Of a stretch of 64,000 nucleotides of DNA, positions 46,004 through 56,519 are shown piece after piece (within the stretch, counting starts at the first letter, position 1; each line of letters starts with the position of its first letter). This stretch comes from Doryteuthis pealeii. Taxonomy: Eukaryota > Mollusca > Cephalopoda > Myopsida > Loliginidae. The stretch covers positions 72,573,494-72,637,493 of the forward strand of contig CM042150.1 in assembly GCA_023376005.1 (NCBI GenBank), written 5' to 3'. The position numbers and the translations under genes are program-made. Below the pieces are notes generated by a model. It was not told where the DNA came from. It searched no databases and saw only the letters and a program-made list of their open reading frames with translations.

Positions 46004-46340
46004 CAGCATAAGGCAAATGTTTGTTTAGCAATTGTTTTCAAGGCCGAAGCTTATGGGTGGTTAGTGTAAAAAAAATTGCATCGATCCCGTCGGCATTCCC
46101 CCACAAGAGGGGTGCCTCAGGCGCTGGGCATTAAACCCAGCCCTGCCCCTTTAAGTCAAGTGGGCAGGTATTGCCTGGGGGGATAGACCCCTAGAATCGA
46201 CGCTATTATTTAACTCTCAACAATCTCGCCGGACCCCCGGCGTTAACCGGAAAGCAGAGGTGGTATTTGTCTCATACCCCACTTGTATGGGCTGGGCACA
46301 AGGCCTCGTTTTATGGGCGGTTGCGCGCCGCTAAGTTCGC

Positions 46341-47349
46341 CTGAAACCAAATTGTTATGTTTAAGAATCCGACGCCACCTCGCCAGAGTTTGTGACTAAA
46401 ATGTGTTTGCAGGCAGAATTAATTCTTCATGGGCTATTGGAATTGGACTTCTTTCAAGATGGAATCCTTGGATTATTTACAACTTCTTGTTGAAGTCGTT
46501 ACTGAGCGGTGCATGTTGTAATATCCAGAAAACGCATATTTGTGTAAAAATGTGCGTATTTCAGGCCATTAGCAAACGGAAGTAAAGGGGCGAAATTCTT
46601 TTAGCCAATTGACCCAGTTCCGAAAAGCCTGCGTGCTGATTGAAATGGTCACTTGGCTGACCTGGTTTTTTGAAAGTCAGGAAGAAGTAGTGGGGTAAAG
46701 GGAAAGCAAGAGTTTGGATCATCGTAGTATTAAGCTGTGGGTACGTGGTGCGACAAAATGAAGCATCAAAGAAACAAGCAAAAACAGTAATCTCCTTTAT
46801 ATTATTAATAATTGCATCAAATGAGCAGCAAGTTACAAAGATGTGGTTTGTTAATGAATTTTCCTTTTTTATAAAGTCTTATTGTTACATAATTCATAGG
46901 TAGCTTATGAATTATGTACGTACTGTAGTTAGAATATTTTTAAATCAGGGTTCGTTAGATTCAAAATAACGGGGGTTGAGTGGAAAATTACCAGCCGTTA
47001 CGGTTAGCGTTATTGGCAGGTAATAACCTTTTGCTTGACATTCCGGAAACACACCATTTAGAAGCATGAGATAGTTTTAGTTTAGTTGCGACCAGAAATT
47101 CAGTTGGAGCGAATGCAGAGGTCCACTCGCTCTGAGATGTCGTTTCTCAATCCGCGCGGGTGCTGGGCTGGGGTTGTTGTTTAATAAAAACTTAAAGAAA
47201 AACCACAAAGCCTTGTTGATTCATTAAAATAAGAATGCACAGATACCCAGCCCAACCAGAAAGAAGATCAGCCCGAGAAATTAGTAATGAAGAATATGGC
47301 GACAGAGTAGACAAGATAATACAAGTAAGTACCTTTTCATTATCTCTCA
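46341..47349. other. Unassigned DNA upstream of the LINE
   Basis: No motif. An ORF of 60 codons at 46403-46585 shows nothing. Mixed composition. Confidence 0.4.
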
Positions 47350-47373
47350 TACTCTGTCTCTGTCTCTGTCTCA

Positions 47374-47445
<72 letters not shown>

Positions 47446-47455
47446 TTCTTTTTCT
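47350..47455. repeat. (TCTG)n and (CT)n compound microsatellite
   Basis: CTGTCTCTG units lead into TGTC repeats (about 47376-47404), then CT repeats with TTTCTC interruptions. Confidence 0.9.
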
Positions 47456-47881
47456 CGCTATATATACTCCCCGAGTAAAGGGGTATATAAAATTATTAGT
47501 GTTTAAAAGCTTACTTGTCTTTTAGTCCACCCAGTCCTTAGAGGATAGTACTCTTCGACTGATACCTTCGCTTTGCCAGTGCTCTTTTGCCTGCTTCTGT
47601 TACTATCAATCCTTCTCTCCCCTCGACCTCTGAATGTCCGTTACTGACCAAGGTTTTTTTTTAATTTGGCGTTTTTAGAATACTGCCGTGACAAAAATAC
47701 ACTGCTTATGAACCATTAGACAAATATTCGAAGGTTTTTTCAGTTTTCTTGGATAGTGGAAATCTGAAGTAGAAAATGCGTCTATTGACGAAACAATTCC
47801 TTTTATCGTAGAGACTAATGCTTCCTATCACAGTATTGCAAAGTGTTGTTATGCTGAATAAATTATAAAAAGTAAAAGTAA
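47456..47881. other. Nothing recognised
   Basis: AT-rich DNA, no motif. Confidence 0.4.
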
Positions 47882-48124
47882 ATAAAGTCGTCGGGGTAGA
47901 CTAAAGTCGGTATCAGCCAGACAGCGAGAGAGTCTATCCACTTTTCACTAGCGCAAGACCAAGGAGATTATTTTTGCGCCTGAGAAGGGGCACCACACCT
48001 ACTATCAGCTCCTTACTTTACCTCACAGATCCCTGTGTTACTCATACGCTGAGTTGGCGACAACCGTTATCGAACCAGGAACCTTGTGGGTGGACGCTCT
48101 ACTGGCTGAACTAAACTGACCGCT
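47882..48124 (-). mobile_element. tRNA-derived SINE
   Basis: On the minus strand from 48124: GGTCAGTTTAGTTCAGCCAG then TAGAGCG, a good A box, and CCTGGTTCGATAACGG, a good B box, about 30 bases on. A tRNA-unrelated body of some 150 bp follows and ends in GACTTTATTTACTTTTA-type tail near 47880. The head abuts the dispersed repeat starting at 48122. Transcribed by pol III in its active state, and moved by a partner LINE. Confidence 0.75.
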
Positions 48125-48221
48125 TTATTCATTATATAGATAGTATAAACAGGACTTATTTATAAGCAGGAGCAGTCCATTTTACATCGAAAGGCAGAGA
48201 GGAAGGGAATGTTCACCACTT
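48122..48221 (+). repeat. Dispersed 100-bp repeat, copy 2
   Basis: Partner of 36699-36808 (shared blocks given there). Its left end coincides with the SINE head. Confidence 0.85.
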
Positions 48222-48511
48222 GCTTATTTTTTAAATATTTTCTGAACTCAGTTATAAGGCATCTAAGAGCCAAGACACTAAGGATTTAAAGAGTTAAATG
48301 ATTGGCCCATTGTGAATGGATATTTCTAATATGATGGTATTACAAAGTTTACCAGTCTTACAGGAAGTATTCAATTATTATTAATGCTGTTTTGTGTGCA
48401 GTAGGTCTGTTATATTGTCTGTATGTTTGCTGTCTATCAATCATTTTTTTCAATATCTATAATAATCAATATATGAATAATGAATTTGTGGCTTAATAAC
48501 TGATATCTATG
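48222..48511. other. Nothing recognised
   Basis: AT-rich DNA before the foldback element. Confidence 0.4.
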
Positions 48512-49074
48512 CAGGTGGTTTAAGCACAAGTTACATCAATCTATATTGTAATTGTTAATCCAAATAAAGAACTCTAGTGACACACTGCTTGATTTTTTTA
48601 ATTCAGCCGTGTAGAATATTGCAAGGTGATTTTTATTGATTTTTTATAAGGTAATTCCCCTTATTTTTTATGTTTAAATCTGACTGGTTTGAAGTCAGGT
48701 GTAAACAGAAGAAAAATAATGGGGATTACCTTATAAAAGTCACCCACTTCTCATTATGCATATTTCTGCAAGATATAAAAATTTAAGTAAAGAATTTGAA
48801 CCCCTAAGGAATGTAGGAGAATGAAATACACTTACTATGGTGACAGAGAGAAGCTGAAAGAATGGTCTTGTTAATCCATTTCAGTTTCCTCCTATACCCT
48901 CTCTGTAAGTAAGGGAGCGATCTTAACTGGAAAACGGGCGAGCAGCTATCATTAGCACTTCATCACATGGAGTTGGTTGGAAGTGAATAAATCGTTCTCC
49001 CCAGATATATGTCGTTAGAGTTCTTTATTTGGATTAACAATATAGATTGATGTAATTTTTGCTTAAACCACCTG
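48512..49074. mobile_element. Foldback element with 60-bp ends and an internal hairpin
   Basis: The left end (CAGGTGGTTTAAGC, ATCAATCTATATTG, TTAATCCAAATAAAGAACTC; 48512-48574) recurs as the reverse complement at 49015-49074 with a few changes. Inside, 48643-48685 and 48696-48740 form a second, nearly perfect stem (TTTTATAAGGTAATTCCCC with its complement) around TGGTTTGAA. No coding capacity. The internal stem, with one arm missing, recurs near 28036-28079. Confidence 0.7.
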
Positions 49075-49399
49075 TTTTTCTTTTTTGGTGTTCTCTTGAT
49101 ACCAGTGGTCTCAAAATTCTACGTGTCTGGAACTTTATACTGACCGTAGAGAATTTAACGAAATCTCTCTTTCAGGAATATAAAGAAAGAATTGGAGGTT
49201 GGATAAAAGAAATTGAAATCCTCAACCACAAAAATCTGATATGCAAGCATAAATCTTTAAGAGAGCAGCTATTTGGCCGATGAAGACAAATAATTTACCT
49301 ACCAATGTTGGAACGTCTTGGCAGTTCGATGTTGGAAGTAGAATCAAGACTCTGGGTTTCCTGGTCTTAAGATACACCGGGCTTGATTTCCTCTCTTAG
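49075..49399 (+). repeat. Copy of the 28140-28340 repeat
   Basis: Shares AAATTCTACGTGTCT, GACCGTAGAGA and TTGGAGGTTGGAT with 28180-28283. A 74-codon ORF (49059-49283) passes through; TTTCAG before GGAATA looks like a splice acceptor but no exon structure can be shown. After 49270 nothing recognised. Confidence 0.6.
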
Positions 49400-49537
49400 A
49401 TCCGAGTTGGTATAAATGCGTCTCCTTCTGCATGCAGGTGGTTGTTATTCTGAAAACAGGGGTTCCCAATCGGTTTGGGGGTGGGCTCGTTTTTGAGTAG
49501 TTGGACAATCGTCCACATCTGGCTCACTTTAGGCATT

Positions 49538-49780
49538 TTAGGATTCCAGAGAAAATATGGACTCCGTATTTGATGCTTGCGATGAGTCTGTAGATGAATC
49601 ATATGGTGCAATGCCAGCAAGTTCACTTTCAGCTGAGGTGGAAGGATCTTGAGATGTAGGCACCTCCTTGCAAGCTATATTAGGTGCAGGTACGTCCCCT
49701 GCGGGTGAAAGGTCTCTGAGGGAAACAATGGATTCTTTTCCATCAGTGTCATACGAGGGCATAATGGGGATTCGCCTCAA
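49538..49780 (-). pseudogene. Gypsy D pol C-terminal tail
   Basis: The ORF contains DGKESIVSLRDLSPAGDV, resembling the segment after the chromodomain-less integrase core of such elements, then a Ser/Thr/Glu-rich tail. It follows RNase H directly, so the integrase core between is missing. Confidence 0.5.
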
Positions 49781-49849
49781 TCAGTTCTACTTCATTTGTT
49801 AATGGGTCATTCTAACTATGACGGACGAAACGTTTTGTCATTTTTAATT

Positions 49850-50150
49850 TTACTTGTCCTGGCGTTGAACATGAATGCGACCGATTTTTGATCAGTAATT
49901 AATCTGAAATGTCTTCCGATCAAATAGCGCCTCTATTTTCTGAGTGCCTCTACTATAGCATAAGCCTCTTTCTCAATTGCTGAGTGTTGCTGTTCTGAAC
50001 GCGATAGGGTCCTTGAAAAAAAGCAACAGGGCGTTCGGATTGCCTTAAAGAGGCAGCAATTGCCTATTCGGATGCATCTTTTTCCACTACCAAAGGAATA
50101 GCAGGGTCTATAGTCGTAATCGCTGAGTTGGCTATATCCTTTTTTTAAGA
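49850..50150 (-). pseudogene. Gypsy D RNase H
   Basis: Minus-strand reading: IAASLRQSERPVAFFSRTLS, SEQQHSAIEKEAYAIVEALR, KWRRYLIGRHFRLITDQKSV and AFMF. The Glu of KEAYAIVEA and the Asp of TDQ are RNase H active-site residues. The frame breaks at KTFRPS. Confidence 0.85.
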
Positions 50151-50154
50151 TTTT

Positions 50155-50900
50155 TTAAAAGCCTCCACAGCTGTGGAAGAAAGAGAAAAACTGTCCGCTT
50201 TTGCCAATCCACTGGGAATAGTTTGCAAACATGCCCATAGCTCGTTTTAGGGCACGCATATTGTTAGGAATGAGCAATCCTAGTAGAGGTTTCAGTCGTT
50301 CCGGGTCTGGTGACATAGAACCTTTCTTCACAGTGTACCCCAATAAATTAATGGTGTCTACGCCAAAAACGCATTTATCGTCATTCAGCGTAAGATTATA
50401 CTTCTTAATGGGCACCATAAATCGTTTTAGATTATGATTATGGTTTGAATAGTTGTACCCACATACCGTTACATTATCAATATAGGCAAAGGTACCATCC
50501 AATTTTTCGTCACTAATTATTTTGTCCATAATCCGCTGGAAGAACGCCATTTGTTACTCCAAACGGTATCCTTTTAAACTGGTAAAGGTGACCATTTGCC
50601 TCAAAAGCTGTATAGGGTCGATCTACTGGTTGGATAGCTACTTGGTGATAGGCACTTTTGAGATATGGCGTGTTGTACACGTTGCATTGGCAATTTCGCG
50701 TGGGTAAGCATCTAGCAATGTAAACCTATTTATGGTTTAAGAGTAGTCAATTACTAGCCTCTTTTTGTGGTTCTCGGAAGATGTTACTAAATACCTTGGC
50801 CCTCCATGGAGACTCACTCATTTCAACGATTCCTTCATCAAGCATTCTCGTAATCTCGGTTTTTATAAAATGTTAATCCTCGAATGAGTATCGTCTCAAC
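50155..50900 (-). pseudogene. Gypsy D reverse transcriptase
   Basis: The ORF 50550-50155 begins MAFFQRIMDKIISDEK, carries the box YIDN in FAYIDNVTVCGY (second Asp of YxDD changed to Asn) and LNDDKCVFGVDTINLLGYTV, then PDPERLKPLLGLLIPNNMRA. Earlier RT motifs (ALDLKSAYHQ-like region, 50560-50760) are readable only in pieces. The domain would copy element RNA. Confidence 0.8.
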
Positions 50901-51118
50901 TTCATTGCTATAGGCTTGCAGTCTGGAGATAAATTATTTAAATGTCCAGTACCCGTCATTTACTGCTGTACTGGACATTTACTGCTGTAAGGTCACAAAT
51001 GCTAAGGGCTGGTTTGGGTCCCTCAAAAGGAATCTCGATACGGGAATGATGGCGAAGAAAATCGAGCCCCAGTATTACGTCACTTCAAAGGTTTTTCATT
51101 ACCGAAAGTTTGATATTT

Positions 51119-51400
51119 TTATATGAACTTTTTTTTTAAATGTAAGCTCACCAGATAGTATCCAATCAATAGTGATGACAGGTAAGCATTTGCCATGGAC
51201 ACCCGAGTAGAACAGGGGAAAATCTTCCATTGGTTAGCTTTGACAATTTTGTAATTGATATAATCACCGGAGCTGCCGGTGTCAATCAAAGCATCAATAA
51301 GAACGCCATTAATTTCAATCCGTATTATGCTTTTCCAAAGGCAGTCCGGAGCAGCAGCTGTAATAGTAGCTAACATAAAAGTAGTAGAAGTTTTAGACAC
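51119..51400 (-). pseudogene. Gypsy D protease, and zinc-knuckle remnant upstream
   Basis: RIEINGVLIDALIDTGSSGD carries the D-T-G triad with a Gypsy-type flank. An ATG lies at 51400, but in the family the protease is cut from a longer Gag-Pol, so the start has no special meaning. Just upstream at 51466-51510 SHFARNC is the tail of a CCHC knuckle whose first Cys pair is lost. Confidence 0.75.
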
Positions 51401-51681
51401 ATTATTTTTAGGAAATGTGGACCTACAAACTTAAAAAAAAAATGTGATGAGTTTTAAACAGACAATTCCGAGCAAAGTGCGAGCCAGACCAAGCAGATGG
51501 AGGTTTCTTAAGTATTGCTTCCAGTGTCGTCCTTGAACGGTATTAAATATAGACATTGGTGAAGGTACTGACTGTTGAACCACATTTGAACCATGTTTAA
51601 GATTCACAAGTCGTTGACATTTGACTTCATCTTGATGCGGATTTTACTCTATTTTGGATAGAATCCTTGTGCAGAAATATA

Positions 51682-51811
51682 TGTAATATTATAATCCCTT
51701 TAAGTGTTATTGACCTTTGTCTGGACACACCAAACCCTACAGGTGATAAACATGGCTTCTTAACCCTTACTCTGTTTCATTTAAATATATCAACATGGTG
51801 GCAGCGATAAG
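51682..51811 (+). mobile_element. Gypsy B 5' LTR and primer-binding site
   Basis: The LTR runs from TGTAATATTATAATCC to ATATATCAACA at 51795, about 114 bp. TGGTGGCAGCGATAAG follows directly and is a plausible primer-binding site because it starts with TGG. The 3' LTR at 62411-62548 is about 138 bp. Confidence 0.7.
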
Positions 51812-52090
51812 AACACTCATCAGACAAAATGGTATATAACACCGAACAAGGTTAACAAGAAAAAAGTTGTCAAGTTACTTGCACGAAAGACACATTTTTC
51901 GATGAAAAAAAAACTAAAAGTTCTAACGCCGAACGCAGCCAGGCATGTTCGAAAATAATTTTTAAAACAAAACAAAAATAAGAAAATTGTTTGCAGTAAA
52001 AAAAAAAGTTGTTTTCTGGAACAAACAAGTAGGTTTTTAATACATTTAGCATTTCACTCATTTTAATTGTTTGTTAATATTATTTTTGAA

Positions 52091-53046
52091 ATGAACAATA
52101 ACCTTAATGAGCCGTCAATGTGCTGGACGTTAAGAGAATCTAGCGGAGTCATTCAGATTCTTCTAACAGTGGTGCAGGCTCTACTTTTCTGTGAAAAACA
52201 TTCCAGTCGAGAAACAGGTCGACAAAATTCTGTTGTTTTCTGGAGAAAGGGGCATAAGAAGGTGTGGCGAGAGAAATCACGCACGTGGTAGCTCAAAGCG
52301 TACACGGATGTGTCTGGTGTGCAAAATGAGATCGGAGGGTGTAGCGGCCGATTAGGGAGATTGAACTCACATCCTCCTGATCGTGAGTCGTGGCTTGACG
52401 TCGGTCTACCTCGTTGGCGCGCATGTAAATTACTACACTACACGATTGACCCAGATGTGAGATTTTAGTATGATTATTTAAGGCCTGCCTTAACACACCG
52501 GGGTGTTGTGTTCCAGTCTTGCTGACGAGGGCAGTGACGTACGACAAGGAACAAGAGACGAGTGAGCTTTGCAGGACTGCTAGAAAAGATTGTTATAGGG
52601 GACAAGGACTTGGTCAGGAGAAGCTGGTCTTTTTTTGGTAGAGCGATCCAGTTGTCCAACCCGACGAATTTTCTATTCATTTATTATAGAAGGTTCAACT
52701 CATGGACTTTTATGGACAAAGTCGACGAAAATAATCCACAGGTTAATTGGCGGAAGTTCGAAGAAAGTTTAGAAACCTCAAATGAACTTCCAAATCGCTT
52801 GATTGTGCCTTCGTCAATACAAAGAGAAACAGAAGGTATTCACGATTTTTTTAGCAATGTGAAGAAGCGCAAGTTCCGAGATAATATTGACACCGAGATA
52901 TGGTTATTAGAGAAAGTTATTTTCGGAAGTAAACACACGGAACTGCAAAAGCTGCTTTTGAAAATTATAGGCAGAGCCTACAAAGTTTCAAAAGGCCACA
53001 AGAAGCAAATGGCAGAAATCCAGGCTGGAGAAGCCAGGAATTGAAG
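52091..53046 (+). pseudogene. Gypsy B gag, copy 2, split by a SINE-like insertion
   Basis: Starts MNNNLNEPSMCWTLRESSG, with the frame lost by 52263. After the insertion, RRFNSWTFMDKVDENNPQVN resumes at about 52690, followed by KRKFRDNIDTEIWLLEKVIF and AYKVSKGHKKQMAEIQAGEA to a TGA near 53044. Copy 1 continues here for some 250 bp with its knuckle; copy 2 skips to AGTAGTAACAATGTTTACTC. Confidence 0.8.
52264..52690 (-). mobile_element. SINE-like insertion with AGAAGG target duplication
   Basis: AGAAGG ends the left gag half and begins the right half, so the 427 bp between are an insertion. On the minus strand CGCCAACGAGGTAGAC (A-box-like) and GTGAGTTCAATCTCC (B-box-like), about 40 bases apart, form a tRNA-like head, but it lies in the middle and not at the end of the insertion. 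That is unlike a simple SINE and may mean a composite one. Confidence 0.65.
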
Positions 53047-53476
53047 TAGTAACAATGTTTACTCAGTAAATGCCTATCAGGATTAGGGAAGGTCGATTTT
53101 GGAACTGAGCAAATGCGTTCATAGTGATAGTTGGGGTTTGACATGATAAATAACGACACAAAATATTTTTTCCCGAATCGTTACCATTTTTTGAGGAGTT
53201 TAAAGGTTGAAAATTTGAGCGATGGAATGTCGCAGATAAATTAGAGCGATCGAATGAGGGAGATAAGCGAATGATTTACCACAGTCAAAAGATTCCATAA
53301 TGTTGGGGAAAGAAAAATGTTTAAATGTCATTTAATAATTGTTTTTTTTTTCAATTGAAAAATCTTAATTAATCTCAATAATTCAAATAAAAATAAATAA
53401 GGATAATATATAATGAAAAAATATTCACTTGTAGAGATGAAATGGACATTGACTATATTGTTATTTTGGGAGACGA

Positions 53477-53480
<4 letters not shown>

Positions 53481-53566
<86 letters not shown>
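53481..53566. repeat. (CT)n microsatellite
   Basis: Forty-three uninterrupted TC units inside the TIR transposon. Long, perfect tract, so still mutable. Confidence 0.95.
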
Positions 53567-53570
<4 letters not shown>

Positions 53571-55840
53571 GGAATTCAGGATTTGTTATTTTTGAGGGAA
53601 AAAAATAGACCAATTTTATTTATCAATAAAACACCATAAAACCGGTTTAATTTCTTAATTTTAATGATAAATAGAACAAATATAGTTTATTAGGTACCAC
53701 CAATTTGACCCTGTGCAATTTACCCCCCCTACATTTAACACATTGAAACTTGCAGAAAAAATAATATTTTCTTGAAAAGATTTTTTCCATTCGAAAGAAA
53801 GAACATTAAACAAACTCCTGATGATTTTTTAAATTTTTTATCAGCTTACGAAAATAATGAAAATTATGATTGAAAAACAATGTTTTCATTTTTGCACTGT
53901 TAAATCAACTGAAATTTAACGTAGCTAAAAACAACTTACGATAAGAGGATTTTTTAAAAATTCTATGAAAAATCAATTAATAATCTGATTTTCCCGAAAA
54001 TTTCCATAAATGTTTACCATTGGATGTAAATACATCTGAAATAGTTTTTTCTAAAATATATTAGGGAAATATTTTTTTACGAGGTCTATTCCCCCCCCCC
54101 TATTTTATTTTATGAGATAAAAAAAAATGACGCGTCAAAAAAAATATTTTTCTTTTTTTCTATAAAGATAAGCGTCTGAATAACTATATCAATGAAATTG
54201 TATGAATGTACAACGTCTAGTTTTTTGAGGAAAAATTAATGAAATCGGAAATAAAAAGTGCAAAAAAATGTCATAATATTAATATTTGAAAACTTTTTTT
54301 TGCTTTTATAATTGGTATGTACTATATTCTATTAAATTGTCAACAAAAAAAAATTTTTTTTTTAAGAAATTAATTTTTAAGAGATTTTCAATCTTTTGTG
54401 GGATTAAATATTTTTATTTTCTGCGTGAAATAAATTAAATTTTTTTTTTCCTGCGTCAAAAAATCGAATTTTTCACGGATATTTAAAAATATGAATTTTA
54501 TAATTCAGGTGCACTAAACATTGGTCCGATACGAGCTCGATTAATATTTTTAAAAGAATTTGTAATTTTTGTTGTTGAATAGTAATGTGTGATCCTTAGA
54601 ATGTACGGAAGAGCATTGCTGACATTTGTTTTACAAAGAGACGAGACGCTTCTAAGTAACCAAAGTTTGTTCCTGTTAGGCTGACAGTGTTAGCGTGAAA
54701 AAAATTATTTTATTTAACTTTTTTCAATAAAAATAAAAAGTAAGTATAATAGATTATTTTATCAGTTTTTCTCTTAGAAAAAATATTCAAATTTTCATTC
54801 CATACTTTTACGGGTTACTCGTAAAAGGGAAATAATTAGTAACTTTTCTGTCTATATTACGGTCTGAAAATTACCCTTTCGCATGATACGGGCAGGTTTG
54901 TTTATTTTTTAAGATAACGATGTAATTTTTCCCAATCGGATAATTTGATCTTTGAATTAACTATTTTTCTTTGTAACAACCCTGTACAATCTTTTTTTTA
55001 CGAGATTTTTGATAAACAAAGTTCGGAAATATCTATTTCCGTTTTATTCAAGATGGCATAAACGGTCTGGTGGTACCTATAGTTTATTTATGAAAATTAT
55101 CCACGAAATCTCCTTTAAGGAATATTATTCCAGTTAACACCACTTTAAAATGCTCGTTTATTTACGGTATAAAATCCGTTTATAATAGCAAAAATAATTA
55201 GTAATTTTCTTTTTTTATGAAAGAGACTTAATTATTTGAAAAAAAGAAAGGAAAAGGCTTGTTTAATCTACATAATTTTAAAGTTTTAACTAACTGGCAA
55301 ACAACAAAACAAAACGGATTTTGTTTTTTCTAGTGTGAAATTACCGTTTCCTTCTTTCTATTTGTTTTGCTTCAAATTAAATTTTTGAAATTATTAAAAT
55401 ACGGTAATGTTTTAGTTTCGAATTTTAAATATAGCTGATACTATTTTATATTCGAAATCTTTAAGCAAAATATTTTTACGTACACTTCTCATGATGAAAA
55501 CAAAAAACAAAATCATTTTTTCCCATACTTTTTGAATTGTTTTAAAAATAATTTTGAGGCTTTGAAATTCACCATAAGTTAGTGGGTTTCTATTCTTGTA
55601 TTTTTTTTTTGTCAGGACTTATCTTTTCAAGCCAAGGGTTTTTAGACCTAGGTTAGCCCTAACTCAAACCCAATATACCTGAAACTCTTAACACAATTGC
55701 CAGTCATTTTTATATGAAATTAGTAGATAGCCTAAAAAAGTTTATGATTATTCATTAAAAAAAAATTTAATTTGAGATAAAAATGTCTCTAAAATGATGT
55801 TCAGTTTTATAACCCGCAGAAATAGTTCCAAAAGATTTTC
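53567..55840. other. AT-rich non-coding interior of the TIR transposon
   Basis: Very AT-rich with many T and A runs and no coding motif. Possibly a long leader, or intronic DNA of the captured gene. Confidence 0.4.
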
Positions 55841-56519
55841 TTGGGATAGAATGCAAGCCTCAACTTTATGACAAGTTATCCAGTTTAGTTATTTCCTTGA
55901 AAATACCTATCCCCACTGGAAATATATTGAGACTTCCAAATTGATTCCAAAGGAAATAATCAGTATTTGGCAAGCTGTGAACCCACATTTGCCTTTGTTA
56001 AAGGAATATTGCATAGGGCAGAAGGTGAATATATTTTGTTTCAAATTTCAGGTTCCCATTGAAGAGAGAGAATATTTAAAACACCAGGAATATTGAAAAC
56101 ACCAGGACCAAAAGGCAGTTTCCAACTGGGACCTATTGACAAAGATGCTGTCAAACAATACAAAAAATAATTCAGCAGAAGCATAGAGGTTAGATAGGCA
56201 GCAACAAGATTCTTCATCTGTTGCTTCCTTGACATCTGATATTTTTCCACAGAATCTTCCAGTGAACAAACAATGAATGACAGTTTTGAGCCAGGGACAA
56301 AGTTTAAGGGAACTTACAGTCTTTTAAAAGTCCATAGATATTTCATGGAACTTATTAGGGTGATGTATCTTCAAACTTTGGGGCTTGCCTTGCTAACGCA
56401 ATACTATTAAATCTACAGAATATGGGTTTTCTTGATCCAAACATTCACTTAAAAGATATTATTCTAGACAAATCTAAAATAGAGAAAAGGCAAAAATAAA
56501 AGTAACCAGCCATCTCTAG

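Larger units (their letters stand above)
45724..46045. repeat. Perfect 322-bp palindrome at the LINE 5' end
   Basis: The arms 45724-45884 and 45885-46045 are exact reverse complements with no spacer; the centre is CATAAGCCGGCTTATG. Complementarity ends sharply: 45723 is A and 46046 is G. The arms carry part of the LINE 5' UTR (ACCAGTTGATATTTGCC, CACTTATGAGGGCTTGACAC), a diverged second copy of which lies at 46237-46325. They also carry a U2 snRNA-like stretch. Absence of any mismatch implies a very recent event or an assembly artefact. Confidence 0.95.
39350..46340 (-). mobile_element. Tx1-group LINE, nearly full length, inactive
   Basis: On the minus strand the order is 5' UTR (to about 45657), ORF1 with a CCHC knuckle, ORF2 with APE-like endonuclease, RT and a C-terminal Cys/His region, then a 3' UTR. 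ORF2 begins about 15 bases after the ORF1 stop. Composition is more GC-rich than the surroundings. Frame breaks are few and many coincide with homopolymers, so it is one of the younger elements in the window. The endonuclease and RT signatures match the Tx1 group of the L1 superfamily; the group includes several families with fixed target sites. Confidence 0.85.
49400..51640 (-). mobile_element. Ty3/Gypsy family D, longer copy
   Basis: Minus-strand order from 51640: gag end with HFARNC, protease, RT, RNase H, then a jump to the pol C-terminus. Most of integrase, present in the fragment at 37054-37735, is deleted here, so the two fragments together outline the family. No LTRs were found. Confidence 0.8.

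Noticed and set aside
49140..49180. Splice acceptor (CTCTCTTTCAGGAATA) of a host exon
   Set aside because: The segment is part of a dispersed repeat, and no donor or conserved frame accompanies it.
53080..53090. piggyBac-type TTAA duplication for the TIR transposon
   Set aside because: The left flank has TTA and the right TAA, and copy 1 reads GGATAACC here, so a TTAA site is not shown; a TA duplication with a 1-base change is as good.
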